Part shown: positions 24,463 through 31,592 of the stretch, piece by piece | Position numbering within the stretch: position 1 is the first letter of the stretch | Layout of the letters: each line of letters starts with the position of its first letter | Assembly (NCBI GenBank): GCA_017307505.1 | Contig: JAFKEE010000034.1 | Location: forward strand, 248,001-312,000 | Reading direction: 5' to 3' | Origin: Acidobacteriota bacterium | GTDB lineage: Bacteria; Acidobacteriota; Terriglobia; Bryobacterales; Bryobacteraceae | DNA: 64,000 nucleotides | Program-made: the position numbers and the translations under genes | Notes under the pieces: model-generated | Database searches by the model: none | What the model saw: the letters and a program-made list of their open reading frames with translations, nothing else | Told to the model about the DNA's origin: nothing

Positions 24463-25260
24463 TCAGGAAGCGTCGAACAACGTTTCCTCGGGGGCCTGCA
24501 GAACCGTATCCGCATCGGCCTCCGCCCCGGCGATGAGCCGGTAGGTGACGCCGCCCACCTGGACCGAGCCGGATGGCCCGAACTGCAACGAGCCCCGGCC
24601 GGGGGTCGAGCGCGTGATGCCCATCAGCCCGTCCAGCAGGACCGGCCGGTCGATGGGCGCAGTGACCGGGTATTGGCCCGGATCACTCAACTCGAAGCGC
24701 GTCGCGCGATAGTGCTCGATGATCCGCGCCGCCAGCGCCAGATCTCCCTTGCGCTGCCCGTGAAATTGGACGGCCTGCGTCATCAGCGAATCGCGCAGGT
24801 CTTCGCGGGTGCGGGCCTGGCCCAACTGGCCATAGTTGGCCGAGAAGATGAGATCGCGCGTGGCGAGGTACGGCTTGATGTCCAGCACGGGGGTGCCTTC
24901 CAGGAAGTCGAGCCGGTCGAGGCGGATCCAGAGCCCGTCGATGGCGATCACGCGGGCGGCGGTCAGGCCGATGGGATTGGGCCGCGCGGGGGAGCGCACG
25001 GCAAAGACGCCGTGCAGGCCGTTGGGGCTGCGATCGACGTATCCGCGAGGAATGACCTGCAGTACATCTCGCTCGTCCCGCCCCTGGCCCAGCCAGCCGA
25101 AGATCCAGAGATGCGAGTGCTTCTCGATCTTCAGCAGGGCATCGGCGAACTCCGGCAGGATCTCAACAGCGGCGGTGGCGCCCCAGGTGGGCATGGCTTT
25201 CCTGTCCAGGACTCCGGACCGGACATAGCCAACGGGGCGGATGACAAACTCATCACTCAC
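24463..25260 (-). CDS. trmO: TrmO tRNA N6-methyltransferase fused to a degenerate FmdE-like domain
   Basis: A 265-residue protein. Residues about 1-140 are a TrmO (TsaA/YaeB) domain: VIRPVGYVRSGV, AVEILPEFADALLKIEKHSH, IFGWL, GVFAVRSPARPNPIGLT and LDFLEGTPVLDIKPY. TrmO uses S-adenosylmethionine to methylate the t6A at position 37 of some tRNAs. The rest (about 150-265) resembles FmdE (formylmethanofuran dehydrogenase subunit E): FHGQRKGDLALAARIIEHY stands where FmdE has FHGHxCPGLxxGxR, and LLDGLMGITRSTPGRGSL where it has DAVQxxTGCTxGKGxL. The metal-binding cysteines are all lost. The start is a GTG one base after the stop of the BON gene, so translation is coupled. The TrmO call is firm; the FmdE relation is from memory of the motif. 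Confidence 0.82.
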   Translation of the reverse strand: MSDEFVIRPVGYVRSGVLDRKAMPTWGATAAVEILPEFADALLKIEKHSHLWIFGWLGQGRDERDVLQVIPRGYVDRSPNGLHGVFAVRSPARPNPIGLTAARVIAIDGLWIRLDRLDFLEGTPVLDIKPYLATRDLIFSANYGQLGQARTREDLRDSLMTQAVQFHGQRKGDLALAARIIEHYRATRFELSDPGQYPVTAPIDRPVLLDGLMGITRSTPGRGSLQFGPSGSVQVGGVTYRLIAGAEADADTVLQAPEETLFDAS

Positions 25261-25261
25261 G

Positions 25262-25555
25262 CTAAGCTCCGCGCGGCTTGACGACCAGCTGATTCACAAC
25301 GCCTTTGACGCCCTTCACCTTCTTGGTGAGGTGCTCGGCCTTGGCCTTCAGCTTGTCTTTCTCCACCGCGCCCTTGATGGTGACCACTCCGTCCTTCACT
25401 TCCACTTCAAAGTTGCCGCCCTTGACGTCGGGATCGTTGGCCAGCTTGCGGCGCACCTGATCATAGATCATGTCGTCGCTGACCTTGTCGTCGGCAAAAA
25501 CCGCGACCGTCTGGAAAAGGAAGAAAAAGACGAGGAACAGAGATAGGATTCGCAT
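25262..25555 (-). CDS. Exported BON-domain protein
   Basis: A 97-residue protein with a signal peptide (ILSLFLVFFFLFQTVAVFA) and one BON domain (about 25-95): IYDQVRRKLANDP, VEVKDGVVTIKGAVE and VKGVKGVVNQLVV fit the beta-alpha-beta pattern that binds phospholipid in OsmY and related proteins. The mature protein has a single BON domain where OsmY has two. I chose the ATG at 25555 because GAGGGGGAG stands before it; a longer start would overlap era. It sits between era and trmO with 4-bp and 1-bp gaps, an unusual place for an envelope protein. Confidence 0.85.
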   Translation of the reverse strand: MRILSLFLVFFFLFQTVAVFADDKVSDDMIYDQVRRKLANDPDVKGGNFEVEVKDGVVTIKGAVEKDKLKAKAEHLTKKVKGVKGVVNQLVVKPRGA

Positions 25556-25559
25556 GTTG

Positions 25560-26528
25560 CTACTCCCCCTCATTATCCTCTGAATCAGAGCCGGTGGCGG
25601 CCTCTCCTCCGATCATTGCGCGCCAGTCGAGTTCTTTCAGGAACGCTTCGTTCTCGCGCCACTTCGGATTCACCTTCACGAACAGCGTGAGGAAGACTTT
25701 CTTCTCCAGCAGCTTTTCGATCTCGAGCCGCGCCGCGGTGCCGATCTCCTTCATGAGAGCGCCGCGGGCGCCCAGGATAATCGCTTTCTGCCCGGGCCGC
25801 TCCACGTGAATGGTGGCGGTGATGCGCGTCAGCCGGCCCTCTTCCTTCCACTCGTCCACGAGGACGGCGACGGAGTGGGGCACCTCCTGGCGCGTCGTGA
25901 GCAGGATCTTCTCGCGAATGATCTCGGCCGCCATGAAGCGCTCCGGCTGATCGGTGATGTAGTCTTCCGGATAGTAGGCCGGGCCGGCAGGCATCTGCTC
26001 GAGGATGGCAGCCTGCAGCGCTTCCAGTCCTTCGCCGGTTTCGGCGGAGATGGGGAAGTATTCCGTGAACTCGCGCAGTTTGCTGTAGGCCTCGATCACC
26101 GGCAGCAGTTCGTTCTTCTTCTCGATCAGGTCGATTTTGTTGAAGAGAGCGAAGACCTTGGTGGTGGTGTCCTTGATCAGCTCCAGCGACTTCTCGTCCT
26201 CGGGGCCGGGACGCCGCGTACCGTCGATGAGGTACAGCAGCAGGTCGCGTTCTTCCAGCGCCTCTTTGATCGATTCCATCATGCGGCGATTGAAGACCGT
26301 GTCCGCATCGTGAATGCCGGGCGTGTCGACGAAGACGATCTGCGCCCCGGGCAGCGTCAGCACGCCCTGCACCGTGGTGCGAGTGGTCTGCGGCTTGTCG
26401 GCGACAATCGAGAGTTTTGTGCCCAGCAGGGCATTGAGCAGTGTCGACTTGCCGGCATTCGGCCGGCCCAGGATCGAAACAAAGCCCGAACGGTGTTTCT
26501 GTTTGCTCTTACTTCTGTTCTTACTCAT
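25560..26528 (-). CDS. era: GTPase Era
   Basis: A 322-residue Era GTPase that binds 16S rRNA and assists 30S maturation. G1 is GRPNAGKST, G3 DTPGIHD, G4 NKID and G5 SAETGEG. The C-terminal KH domain (about 215-305) has GARGALMKEIGTAARLEIEKLL, with the RNA-binding GxxG replaced by GARG. A Lys/Arg-rich leader (SKNRSKSKQKH) and an acidic tail (GSDSEDNEGE) extend the ends slightly. It follows the CorC-like gene by 31 bp in the phoH-ybeY-corC-era order that is common in bacteria. Confidence 0.97.
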   Translation of the reverse strand: MSKNRSKSKQKHRSGFVSILGRPNAGKSTLLNALLGTKLSIVADKPQTTRTTVQGVLTLPGAQIVFVDTPGIHDADTVFNRRMMESIKEALEERDLLLYLIDGTRRPGPEDEKSLELIKDTTTKVFALFNKIDLIEKKNELLPVIEAYSKLREFTEYFPISAETGEGLEALQAAILEQMPAGPAYYPEDYITDQPERFMAAEIIREKILLTTRQEVPHSVAVLVDEWKEEGRLTRITATIHVERPGQKAIILGARGALMKEIGTAARLEIEKLLEKKVFLTLFVKVNPKWRENEAFLKELDWRAMIGGEAATGSDSEDNEGE

Positions 26529-26559
26529 GCAATCTCTGCCTCGCGCGCGGGAGGCTGTT

Positions 26560-27822
26560 TCAGGCGGTTTCCACTTCAGGATCCGACACCGGGTCCGAAG
26601 CCCTGATCCTGACTTTGTCGACCCGGAAATCGTCCGCGGCCAGGATTTCGATCTTCAGCCCATCCTGTTCCACTATAGTGCCCACCGCGGGTACGGCTCC
26701 GTACCATTCGCTGGCCAGGCCGCCGACGGTGGTGGACTGGACGTCCTCGCCGGGGCGGAAGCCGAAGAACTCCTGCAGGTGATCGACGTCGAACGAGCCG
26801 GACACCGTGATGGAGCCGTCGTCGCCGCGCTCCAGGTCGTGCTGCGGTTCGTGCTCGTCGCGGATTTCGCCGAAGACCTCTTCCACCAGGTCTTCCATGG
26901 TGGCCAGGCCGGCGACACTGCCGTATTCATCGACGACATAGACGATGTGGATGCCGCGCTCCTGCATTTCGCGCAGCAGTTTGGGCACCGGCTTCATCTC
27001 CGGGACCGGCTGGATGGGCCGGGCGAGGTCGCGCAGGGTTTTGGTCTTGCGCTGCTCGTCGTCCAGTTCGTACAGATCGCGGACATGGACGAAGCCAATG
27101 ATGTGATCGATGTCGCCTTCGAAGATCGGAATGCGGGAGAACTGCTGCTCCTTGACGAGCTTGCGCAGGGCGTGCAGCGTCTCGGACGCCTCAATGGCCA
27201 CGATCTCGCGGCGGGGCGTCATCACTTCCAGCACCTTCTTGTCGCCGAAGGCGACCACGTTCTGGATGAGCCGCGAGTCTTCCTTCTCGATGATGCCCTC
27301 TTCCTCACCGGCCGTGATGAGCGCTTCGATCTCTTCCGCCGGGTCCTGCTTGTCCTCGTTCGAATCGGGTTCGCTCAACTCGAAAACGGACTGCAGGAAA
27401 CCGAGGAACGCCGTCAGCGGCTTGAAGAGCAGCGCCAGGAACAGCAGCAGCGGCACCAGCGGCAGGGCCCAGTGGCCGGAAGACCGCCGGTAGAGCGCCT
27501 GCGGAATGATGTAGCTGGCGACCATCATCACCAGCCAGCCGACGACGAAGCCTTCCAGCAGACCCTTCCAGTCCTCGCCGCGCGTGGCGGCGGCGGCCAC
27601 GAAGGCGGAGCCGGAAAAGACCAGCAGGCTGTGTTTGATCAGCGAGTAGACAAAGGCGCCCTGCTCGGTCTCGTAGCCCAGCTTGGACTGCAGCGTCTCT
27701 TTGAAGTAGCCCAGCGCCTCGAATTCTCGGGTTCGCAGGCGGAGCGATTCCAGGTAGAGCACCTGGATGAAACTCACCAGGCAGAGTACGCAGGAGAGGA
27801 TGAAGGCCAGCAGGAAGATCAC
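26560..27822 (-). CDS. HlyC/CorC (CNNM) family transporter-associated protein
   Basis: A 420-residue membrane protein. A DUF21/CNNM transmembrane domain (residues 1-about 155; four hydrophobic segments) is followed by a CBS pair (about 185-305: [52 protein letters not shown]) and a C-terminal CorC_HlyC domain. These proteins are linked to magnesium or cobalt transport and to membrane integrity. The start codon is GTG and overlaps the ybeY stop (GTGA). The exact substrate is unsettled for this group. Confidence 0.93.
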   Translation of the reverse strand: MIFLLAFILSCVLCLVSFIQVLYLESLRLRTREFEALGYFKETLQSKLGYETEQGAFVYSLIKHSLLVFSGSAFVAAAATRGEDWKGLLEGFVVGWLVMMVASYIIPQALYRRSSGHWALPLVPLLLFLALLFKPLTAFLGFLQSVFELSEPDSNEDKQDPAEEIEALITAGEEEGIIEKEDSRLIQNVVAFGDKKVLEVMTPRREIVAIEASETLHALRKLVKEQQFSRIPIFEGDIDHIIGFVHVRDLYELDDEQRKTKTLRDLARPIQPVPEMKPVPKLLREMQERGIHIVYVVDEYGSVAGLATMEDLVEEVFGEIRDEHEPQHDLERGDDGSITVSGSFDVDHLQEFFGFRPGEDVQSTTVGGLASEWYGAVPAVGTIVEQDGLKIEILAADDFRVDKVRIRASDPVSDPEVETA

Positions 27823-28274
27823 TGCTTTGCCCTCTTGCCGGCGCGTTCAATCAGGCCCGTGGGCAGGCCGAGCTTCTGCCGCCACTTCGCTTCCAGGCGG
27901 CGCATCTGGCCGTTGTCGGTCTCATGGTCGTGGCCCATCAGGTGGAGCAGGCCGTGCAGCAGCAGGATACGGATCTCGGTGGGGGTGTCGTGGCCGTGTT
28001 CGGCGGCCTGGGCGGCGGCTCGTTCGGCTGAGATGGCGATGTCGCCCAGGGGGCCGGCCGGGCTGTCTGATGGAAACGAAAGGACGTCGGTGGCGTAATC
28101 CTGCCCGCGGAATTCCTGATTCAGGCGGCGCAGCTCTTCGTCGCCGGTAACCAGGGCGCAATAGGAGCGTCCCGGCGCCAGGGTCTCCAGCAGTTCCCAT
28201 GCGTACTTCTGGAGTTCACGGCGTTGCAGGCCGCGCGCCCGCGTTTCGAAGATCAATAAAGGCTCAGGGCTCAT
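27819..28274 (-). CDS. ybeY: Endoribonuclease YbeY (rRNA maturation factor)
   Basis: A 151-residue zinc-dependent ribonuclease needed for 16S rRNA 3' maturation and 70S quality control. The metal motif reads HGLLHLMGHDHE (three His), and RRLNQEFRGQDYATDVLSFP is the other family signature. The start overlaps the phoH stop by ATGA and the end overlaps the next gene, so the whole run is translationally coupled. Confidence 0.96.
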   Translation of the reverse strand: MSPEPLLIFETRARGLQRRELQKYAWELLETLAPGRSYCALVTGDEELRRLNQEFRGQDYATDVLSFPSDSPAGPLGDIAISAERAAAQAAEHGHDTPTEIRILLLHGLLHLMGHDHETDNGQMRRLEAKWRQKLGLPTGLIERAGKRAKQ

Positions 28275-29290
28275 GCGCCGGGCTTCGGCTCTTCGGGTGG
28301 CACCTGACCGTCAGCCAGCTTCAGGGACAACTGCCGGCCGGTGCCATTCTGCTCACCGAACTTCTCGTATGCTTTTACGATGCGCTGCACCAAGGGGTTC
28401 CGCACCACGTCGCGCTCGTCGAAATAGAGAAAACCGGCTCCGTCCAGACCGCGCAGGACTTCCAGCGCCTCGCTCAGGCCGCAGCGGCGGCCCGGGGGCA
28501 GGTCGATCTGTGTCAAATCGCCGGTCACAACCATCTTGGAATTGAAACCCTGCCGCGTGAGAAACATCTTCATTTGTTCCGCGGTGCAATTCTGGGCTTC
28601 GTCGAGGATGATGAAACTGTCGTTCAGGGTACGGCCGCGCATGAAGGCCAGCGGAGCGACTTCGATGACGTTGCGCTCCAGCGACTTCTCGACGCGTTCC
28701 GTATCCAGCATGTCGAAGAGAGCATCATACAGCGGGCGAAGATAGGGGTCTATCTTCTCCTGCAGCGTACCGGGCAGAAAGCCCAAGCGTTCGCCCGCTT
28801 CCACCGCGGGCCGGGTAAGGATGATGCGCGTTACCTGCTTATTGAGCAGCGCGGAGACCGCCATGGCCACGGCGAGGTAGGTCTTGCCGGTGCCGGCCGG
28901 CCCGATGCCGAACACCAGGTCATTGCGCTCAATCATGTCCAGATAGGCGCGCTGGTTGGGCGTCTTCGGATTGATGCGCTTCTTGCCGAAGTTGCGGGAC
29001 TTGCCGCTCTCGGAGAGCGTCCTGAGGCTGGTGCTCGGGTCGGAGACGAGAATCTTGAGGAAACTGTTCACGTCTTCGCCCGACAGTTTGGCACCGCCCT
29101 CCATGAGGTCGATGTATTCCTTGAGGATCTGCTCGGCACGGGCAACCGCCGCGTCGTCGCCGTCGATCTCGAAGGCATCGTGCGTGAGGCGTGTCGTGAC
29201 GGAGAGGCCCGACTCCAGCAGACGGATATTCTCGTCTCGTGTTCCGAAGAAGGACTCGAGGCCGCGGATGAGGGGTACGCGGGCTTTCAT
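28271..29290 (-). CDS. phoH: PhoH family ATPase
   Basis: A 339-residue PhoH-like protein. The N-terminal KH-like part (1-110) is followed by the ATPase domain with Walker [12 protein letters not shown], the RPAVEAGE block, Walker [10 protein letters not shown] and sensor [10 protein letters not shown]. The ATG at 29290 begins the usual MKARVPL; a longer reading adds 17 residues with no homology. The linker between the two domains contains [18 protein letters not shown], encoded by a stretch with a perfect 15-bp palindrome at 29005-29019, which looks like an insertion. PhoH proteins are RNA helicase or nuclease partners and are nearly always next to ybeY, as here. Confidence 0.95.
   Translation of the reverse strand: MKARVPLIRGLESFFGTRDENIRLLESGLSVTTRLTHDAFEIDGDDAAVARAEQILKEYIDLMEGGAKLSGEDVNSFLKILVSDPSTSLRTLSESGKSRNFGKKRINPKTPNQRAYLDMIERNDLVFGIGPAGTGKTYLAVAMAVSALLNKQVTRIILTRPAVEAGERLGFLPGTLQEKIDPYLRPLYDALFDMLDTERVEKSLERNVIEVAPLAFMRGRTLNDSFIILDEAQNCTAEQMKMFLTRQGFNSKMVVTGDLTQIDLPPGRRCGLSEALEVLRGLDGAGFLYFDERDVVRNPLVQRIVKAYEKFGEQNGTGRQLSLKLADGQVPPEEPKPGA
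29005..29019. repeat. Perfect 15-bp palindrome inside phoH
   Basis: CGCTCTCGGAGAGCG lies in the linker between the KH-like and ATPase parts of PhoH. With the adjoining bases it encodes [11 protein letters not shown], which resembles the translation of small dispersed palindromic elements found in many genomes. Only one copy is seen in this window. Confidence 0.35.
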
Positions 29291-29426
29291 CGAAGGATGC
29301 GGAAGCTTCCGCGCAAGGCCCGGACTGGCATTCTGCCCCAATATAGCACTATCCAGTTATCGAATGGATGACAGCCGGGGCTCAAGGTAAAGGGGGTGGG
29401 GTGCGCTTTCAAGTACTTCCGGGCGA

Positions 29427-30050
29427 TCAGGTCATCAGGGTGGCGGCACCCTGACGGCCGCAGTGGCGGTCGAGACGCAGCCGCAGTTCCTGCCTGGCGC
29501 GCAGCAGCCGGCTCTTGGCAGCGGCCACCGTGATGCCCAGCTTTTCGGCAACCTCCTGCATGGACAATTCCTGCACATCGCGGAGGATGAAGACTTCCCG
29601 CAGCAGCATGGGGATGCGGCCGATTTCCTCACAAAGGACGGCCCCGAGTTCCGTCCTGGCCAGGGCGGATTCCGGAGTCAGGCTCTGGTCCGGCAGGTCG
29701 AGGGGCGCTGTCTCCTCGCGGTCCTGGCAGTCATCCAGGTAGGTGAGGCGGACGCGGCGCTCCTTGCGCAGGCGCATCAGGCATTCGTTCACCACGATCC
29801 GGGACAGCCACGTGGAAAACTTCGCATCCTGCTGAAACTGCCCGATATGTTCGTAGGCTTTCCAGAATGCGTTCTGCACCTCATCCTCGGCATTGGCCTC
29901 GTCGCGCAGGACGGAGTAGGCCATGCGCTTGGCCGTGGCGGTATGCCGTTCAATCAATTCAGCAAAGGCCTGGTTGTCGCCGCGCTGTGCGCGAGCTACC
30001 AGGTCGCTGTCAGGAACGCCGGCAAAGACGGGATTGTAGATTCGATCCAA
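29427..30050 (-). CDS. ECF-type RNA polymerase sigma factor
   Basis: A 207-residue sigma-70 family factor with sigma2 (about 22-90: RAQRGDNQAFAELIERH, EDEVQNAFWKAYEHI, FSTWLSRIVVNECLMRLR) and sigma4 (about 135-190: LREVFILRDVQELSMQEVAEKLGITVAAAKSRLLRARQEL). The length and the WKAYEHI block are typical of the RpoE-like ECF groups. The only plausible start is TTG at 30050, with GAGG eight bases before. No anti-sigma gene follows; the next downstream gene is phoH, 137 bp away, and upstream the divergent neighbour is an XRE-cupin regulator. Confidence 0.92.
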   Translation of the reverse strand: MDRIYNPVFAGVPDSDLVARAQRGDNQAFAELIERHTATAKRMAYSVLRDEANAEDEVQNAFWKAYEHIGQFQQDAKFSTWLSRIVVNECLMRLRKERRVRLTYLDDCQDREETAPLDLPDQSLTPESALARTELGAVLCEEIGRIPMLLREVFILRDVQELSMQEVAEKLGITVAAAKSRLLRARQELRLRLDRHCGRQGAATLMT

Positions 30051-30120
30051 GCTGGGGTCCTCGTGTCTGGTGGACCCGCCAGAGGGTTGCGCCGGGCCAC
30101 CAACTCCAAGCTACCAGCAG

Positions 30121-30150
30121 TTGCGTTCAATTTGTATGTGTCGTTAAAAT
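30121..30150 (+). promoter_or_regulatory. Sigma-70-type promoter of the XRE-cupin regulator
   Basis: TTGCGT (30121-30126) and TAAAAT (30145-30150) are separated by 18 bp. The expected start is near 30157, just before the ATG at 30165, which hints that translation might start at the in-frame ATG 30180 or 30198 instead. Confidence 0.5.
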
Positions 30151-30164
30151 AGACTTCAGTAGAG

Positions 30165-30818
30165 ATGAATACACAGATGGCAGATTCAGCGGTGATGAAA
30201 CGAGATTCAGCCGAGGTGGAGACGAGCCCGGAAACGGTGCAGCGGATTCTCTCCTCCTACGACTTGGGCCGTAAGCTGCGGCACCTCCGGTTGAGGAAGA
30301 AGATCGGGCTGGTGGATCTCGGCAAGCACACCGGGCTCTCGGCCTCGATGTTGTCGCAGCTCGAGAACGGCAAGCTGGTGCCGACGCTGCCGACGCTGGC
30401 GCGCATTGCCATGGTCTTTGACGTCGGGCTGGACCATTTCTTTACGAACCGGAAGCAGCGGTCTCTGTGTTCCGTGATTCGCGCCGCTGAGCGCATCCGG
30501 TTTCCGGAGCGGGCGGATGCGCCCTCGCCGGCGTGGTTCTTCGAGTGTCTTGCCTTCTCGGCGCAGGAGAAGAGCATGCAGGCCTACCTGGCGACCTTTG
30601 AGCCCCGCGAGCGTGAGGTGGTGCACGATCATGTCCATGATGGGGCGGAGTTCCTGTATGTCCTGAGCGGGACGCTGGCCATCACATACGCAGAAGACGA
30701 GATTCAAATGAAGCAGGGAGACAGCGCTTACTTTGACGGCTCGCAGCCGCATGGCTATCGCGCCGTGGGTGGCACGCCGGCGACGGCGATTGTGGTCACC
30801 ACGCCGCCGCGGCTCTAG
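30165..30818 (+). CDS. XRE-family regulator with C-terminal cupin
   Basis: A 217-residue regulator. The helix-turn-helix covers about 33-90 (LGRKLRHLRLRKKIGLVDLG, GLSASMLSQLENGKLVPTLPTL). A cupin domain follows at about 130-212 with metal-type residues in HDHVHDGAEFLYVLSG and PHGYRAVG. Regulators of this design sense small molecules through the cupin and control metabolic or stress genes. The start could be any of three in-frame ATGs; the region before residue 25 is poorly conserved in such proteins. Its target is unknown: the next genes are the CxxCH micro-proteins. Confidence 0.9.
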   Translation: MNTQMADSAVMKRDSAEVETSPETVQRILSSYDLGRKLRHLRLRKKIGLVDLGKHTGLSASMLSQLENGKLVPTLPTLARIAMVFDVGLDHFFTNRKQRSLCSVIRAAERIRFPERADAPSPAWFFECLAFSAQEKSMQAYLATFEPREREVVHDHVHDGAEFLYVLSGTLAITYAEDEIQMKQGDSAYFDGSQPHGYRAVGGTPATAIVVTTPPRL

Positions 30819-30973
30819 GGGGCGGGTGTAGAGAAAACACTCACCCCTGAAATACGGGATTCCACAGCTCCCGAATCGAAGTTAGGAACGCGCCACGCCC
30901 TCTTCGCGTCCACTATAGCGGTGATATATTGGGGGTGCTGCTACCAGCGGCATTAAAAAGGAGATTCAGGTCC

Positions 30974-31195
30974 ATGAAGGCTATTCGGTTGATTTTGCCT
31001 GTCGCCACTCTCGTGGCGGCGTTTCTCGCCACCAGCGGGATTTCGTTTGCGACGAAGGAGATGGGCAGCAAGGAAAAGAAGCCCTGCACCACCTGCCATG
31101 AAAAGGGCAAAGCCACGAAGGAAGCACCACTTCTGAACGAAGTTGGAAAATTCTACAAGGAAAAGAAGACCCTCGAGGGTGCACCGAAGAAGTAA
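30974..31195 (+). CDS. Tiny exported CxxCH protein (copy 1)
   Basis: A 73-residue protein with a signal peptide (LILPVATLVAAFLATSGISFA) and a mature part of about 50 residues rich in Lys and Glu. It carries one CTTCHEKG motif, the c-type haem attachment signature. Further on are LLNEVGKFYKEKKTLEGAPKK. It is a close paralogue of the gene that starts at 31296: same leader, same KKPCTTCHEKG, same VGKxYxEKKTLEGAP ending. This copy lacks the His of KYYHEKK in copy 2, leaving no obvious second haem ligand. Its size is far below ordinary cytochromes c. GGAGATTCAGGTCC before the ATG serves as ribosome site. Confidence 0.75.
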   Translation: MKAIRLILPVATLVAAFLATSGISFATKEMGSKEKKPCTTCHEKGKATKEAPLLNEVGKFYKEKKTLEGAPKK

Positions 31196-31295
31196 CGGTC
31201 CCCCGTCACATGAACCAGGCCGGCTGGATCGGCTTTGGGCAACATGTTAAAATCCCCCTGGACCGCATGCAGCGGCCAAGCACTTGGAGATTAAG

Positions 31296-31523
31296 ATGAA
31301 AGCACTCCGTCTGATTCTGCCGGCTGCCACGCTAGTGGCCGCCATTTTTGCCACCATGGGCGTCTCTTCCGCTACCCCGGCTTACCAGAAAAAGGAAAAG
31401 AAGCCCTGCACGACCTGTCACGAGAAAGGTGCGAAGCCCACGAAGGACGCTCCGGCTCTGACCGACGTAGGCAAGTACTATCACGAAAAGAAGACGCTGG
31501 AAGGCGCTCCCGCCGCCAAGTAG
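31296..31523 (+). CDS. Tiny exported CxxCH protein (copy 2)
   Basis: A 75-residue paralogue of the preceding gene, 100 bp downstream on the same strand. The signal peptide is LILPAATLVAAIFATMGVSSA, the haem motif CTTCHEKG, and the end VGKYYHEKKTLEGAPAAK. GGAG stands seven bases before the ATG. The 100-bp gap and a separate leader suggest that each copy has its own expression signals. A small electron carrier, a haem-binding chaperone or a metal-binding peptide are all possible. Confidence 0.75.
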   Translation: MKALRLILPAATLVAAIFATMGVSSATPAYQKKEKKPCTTCHEKGAKPTKDAPALTDVGKYYHEKKTLEGAPAAK

Positions 31524-31592
31524 TCCTGTTGTGAGTGGCGGCCTGCGAAATAGGCAAGAGAACTTTGCCGCTCCCGGCACTATCAGTATGAA

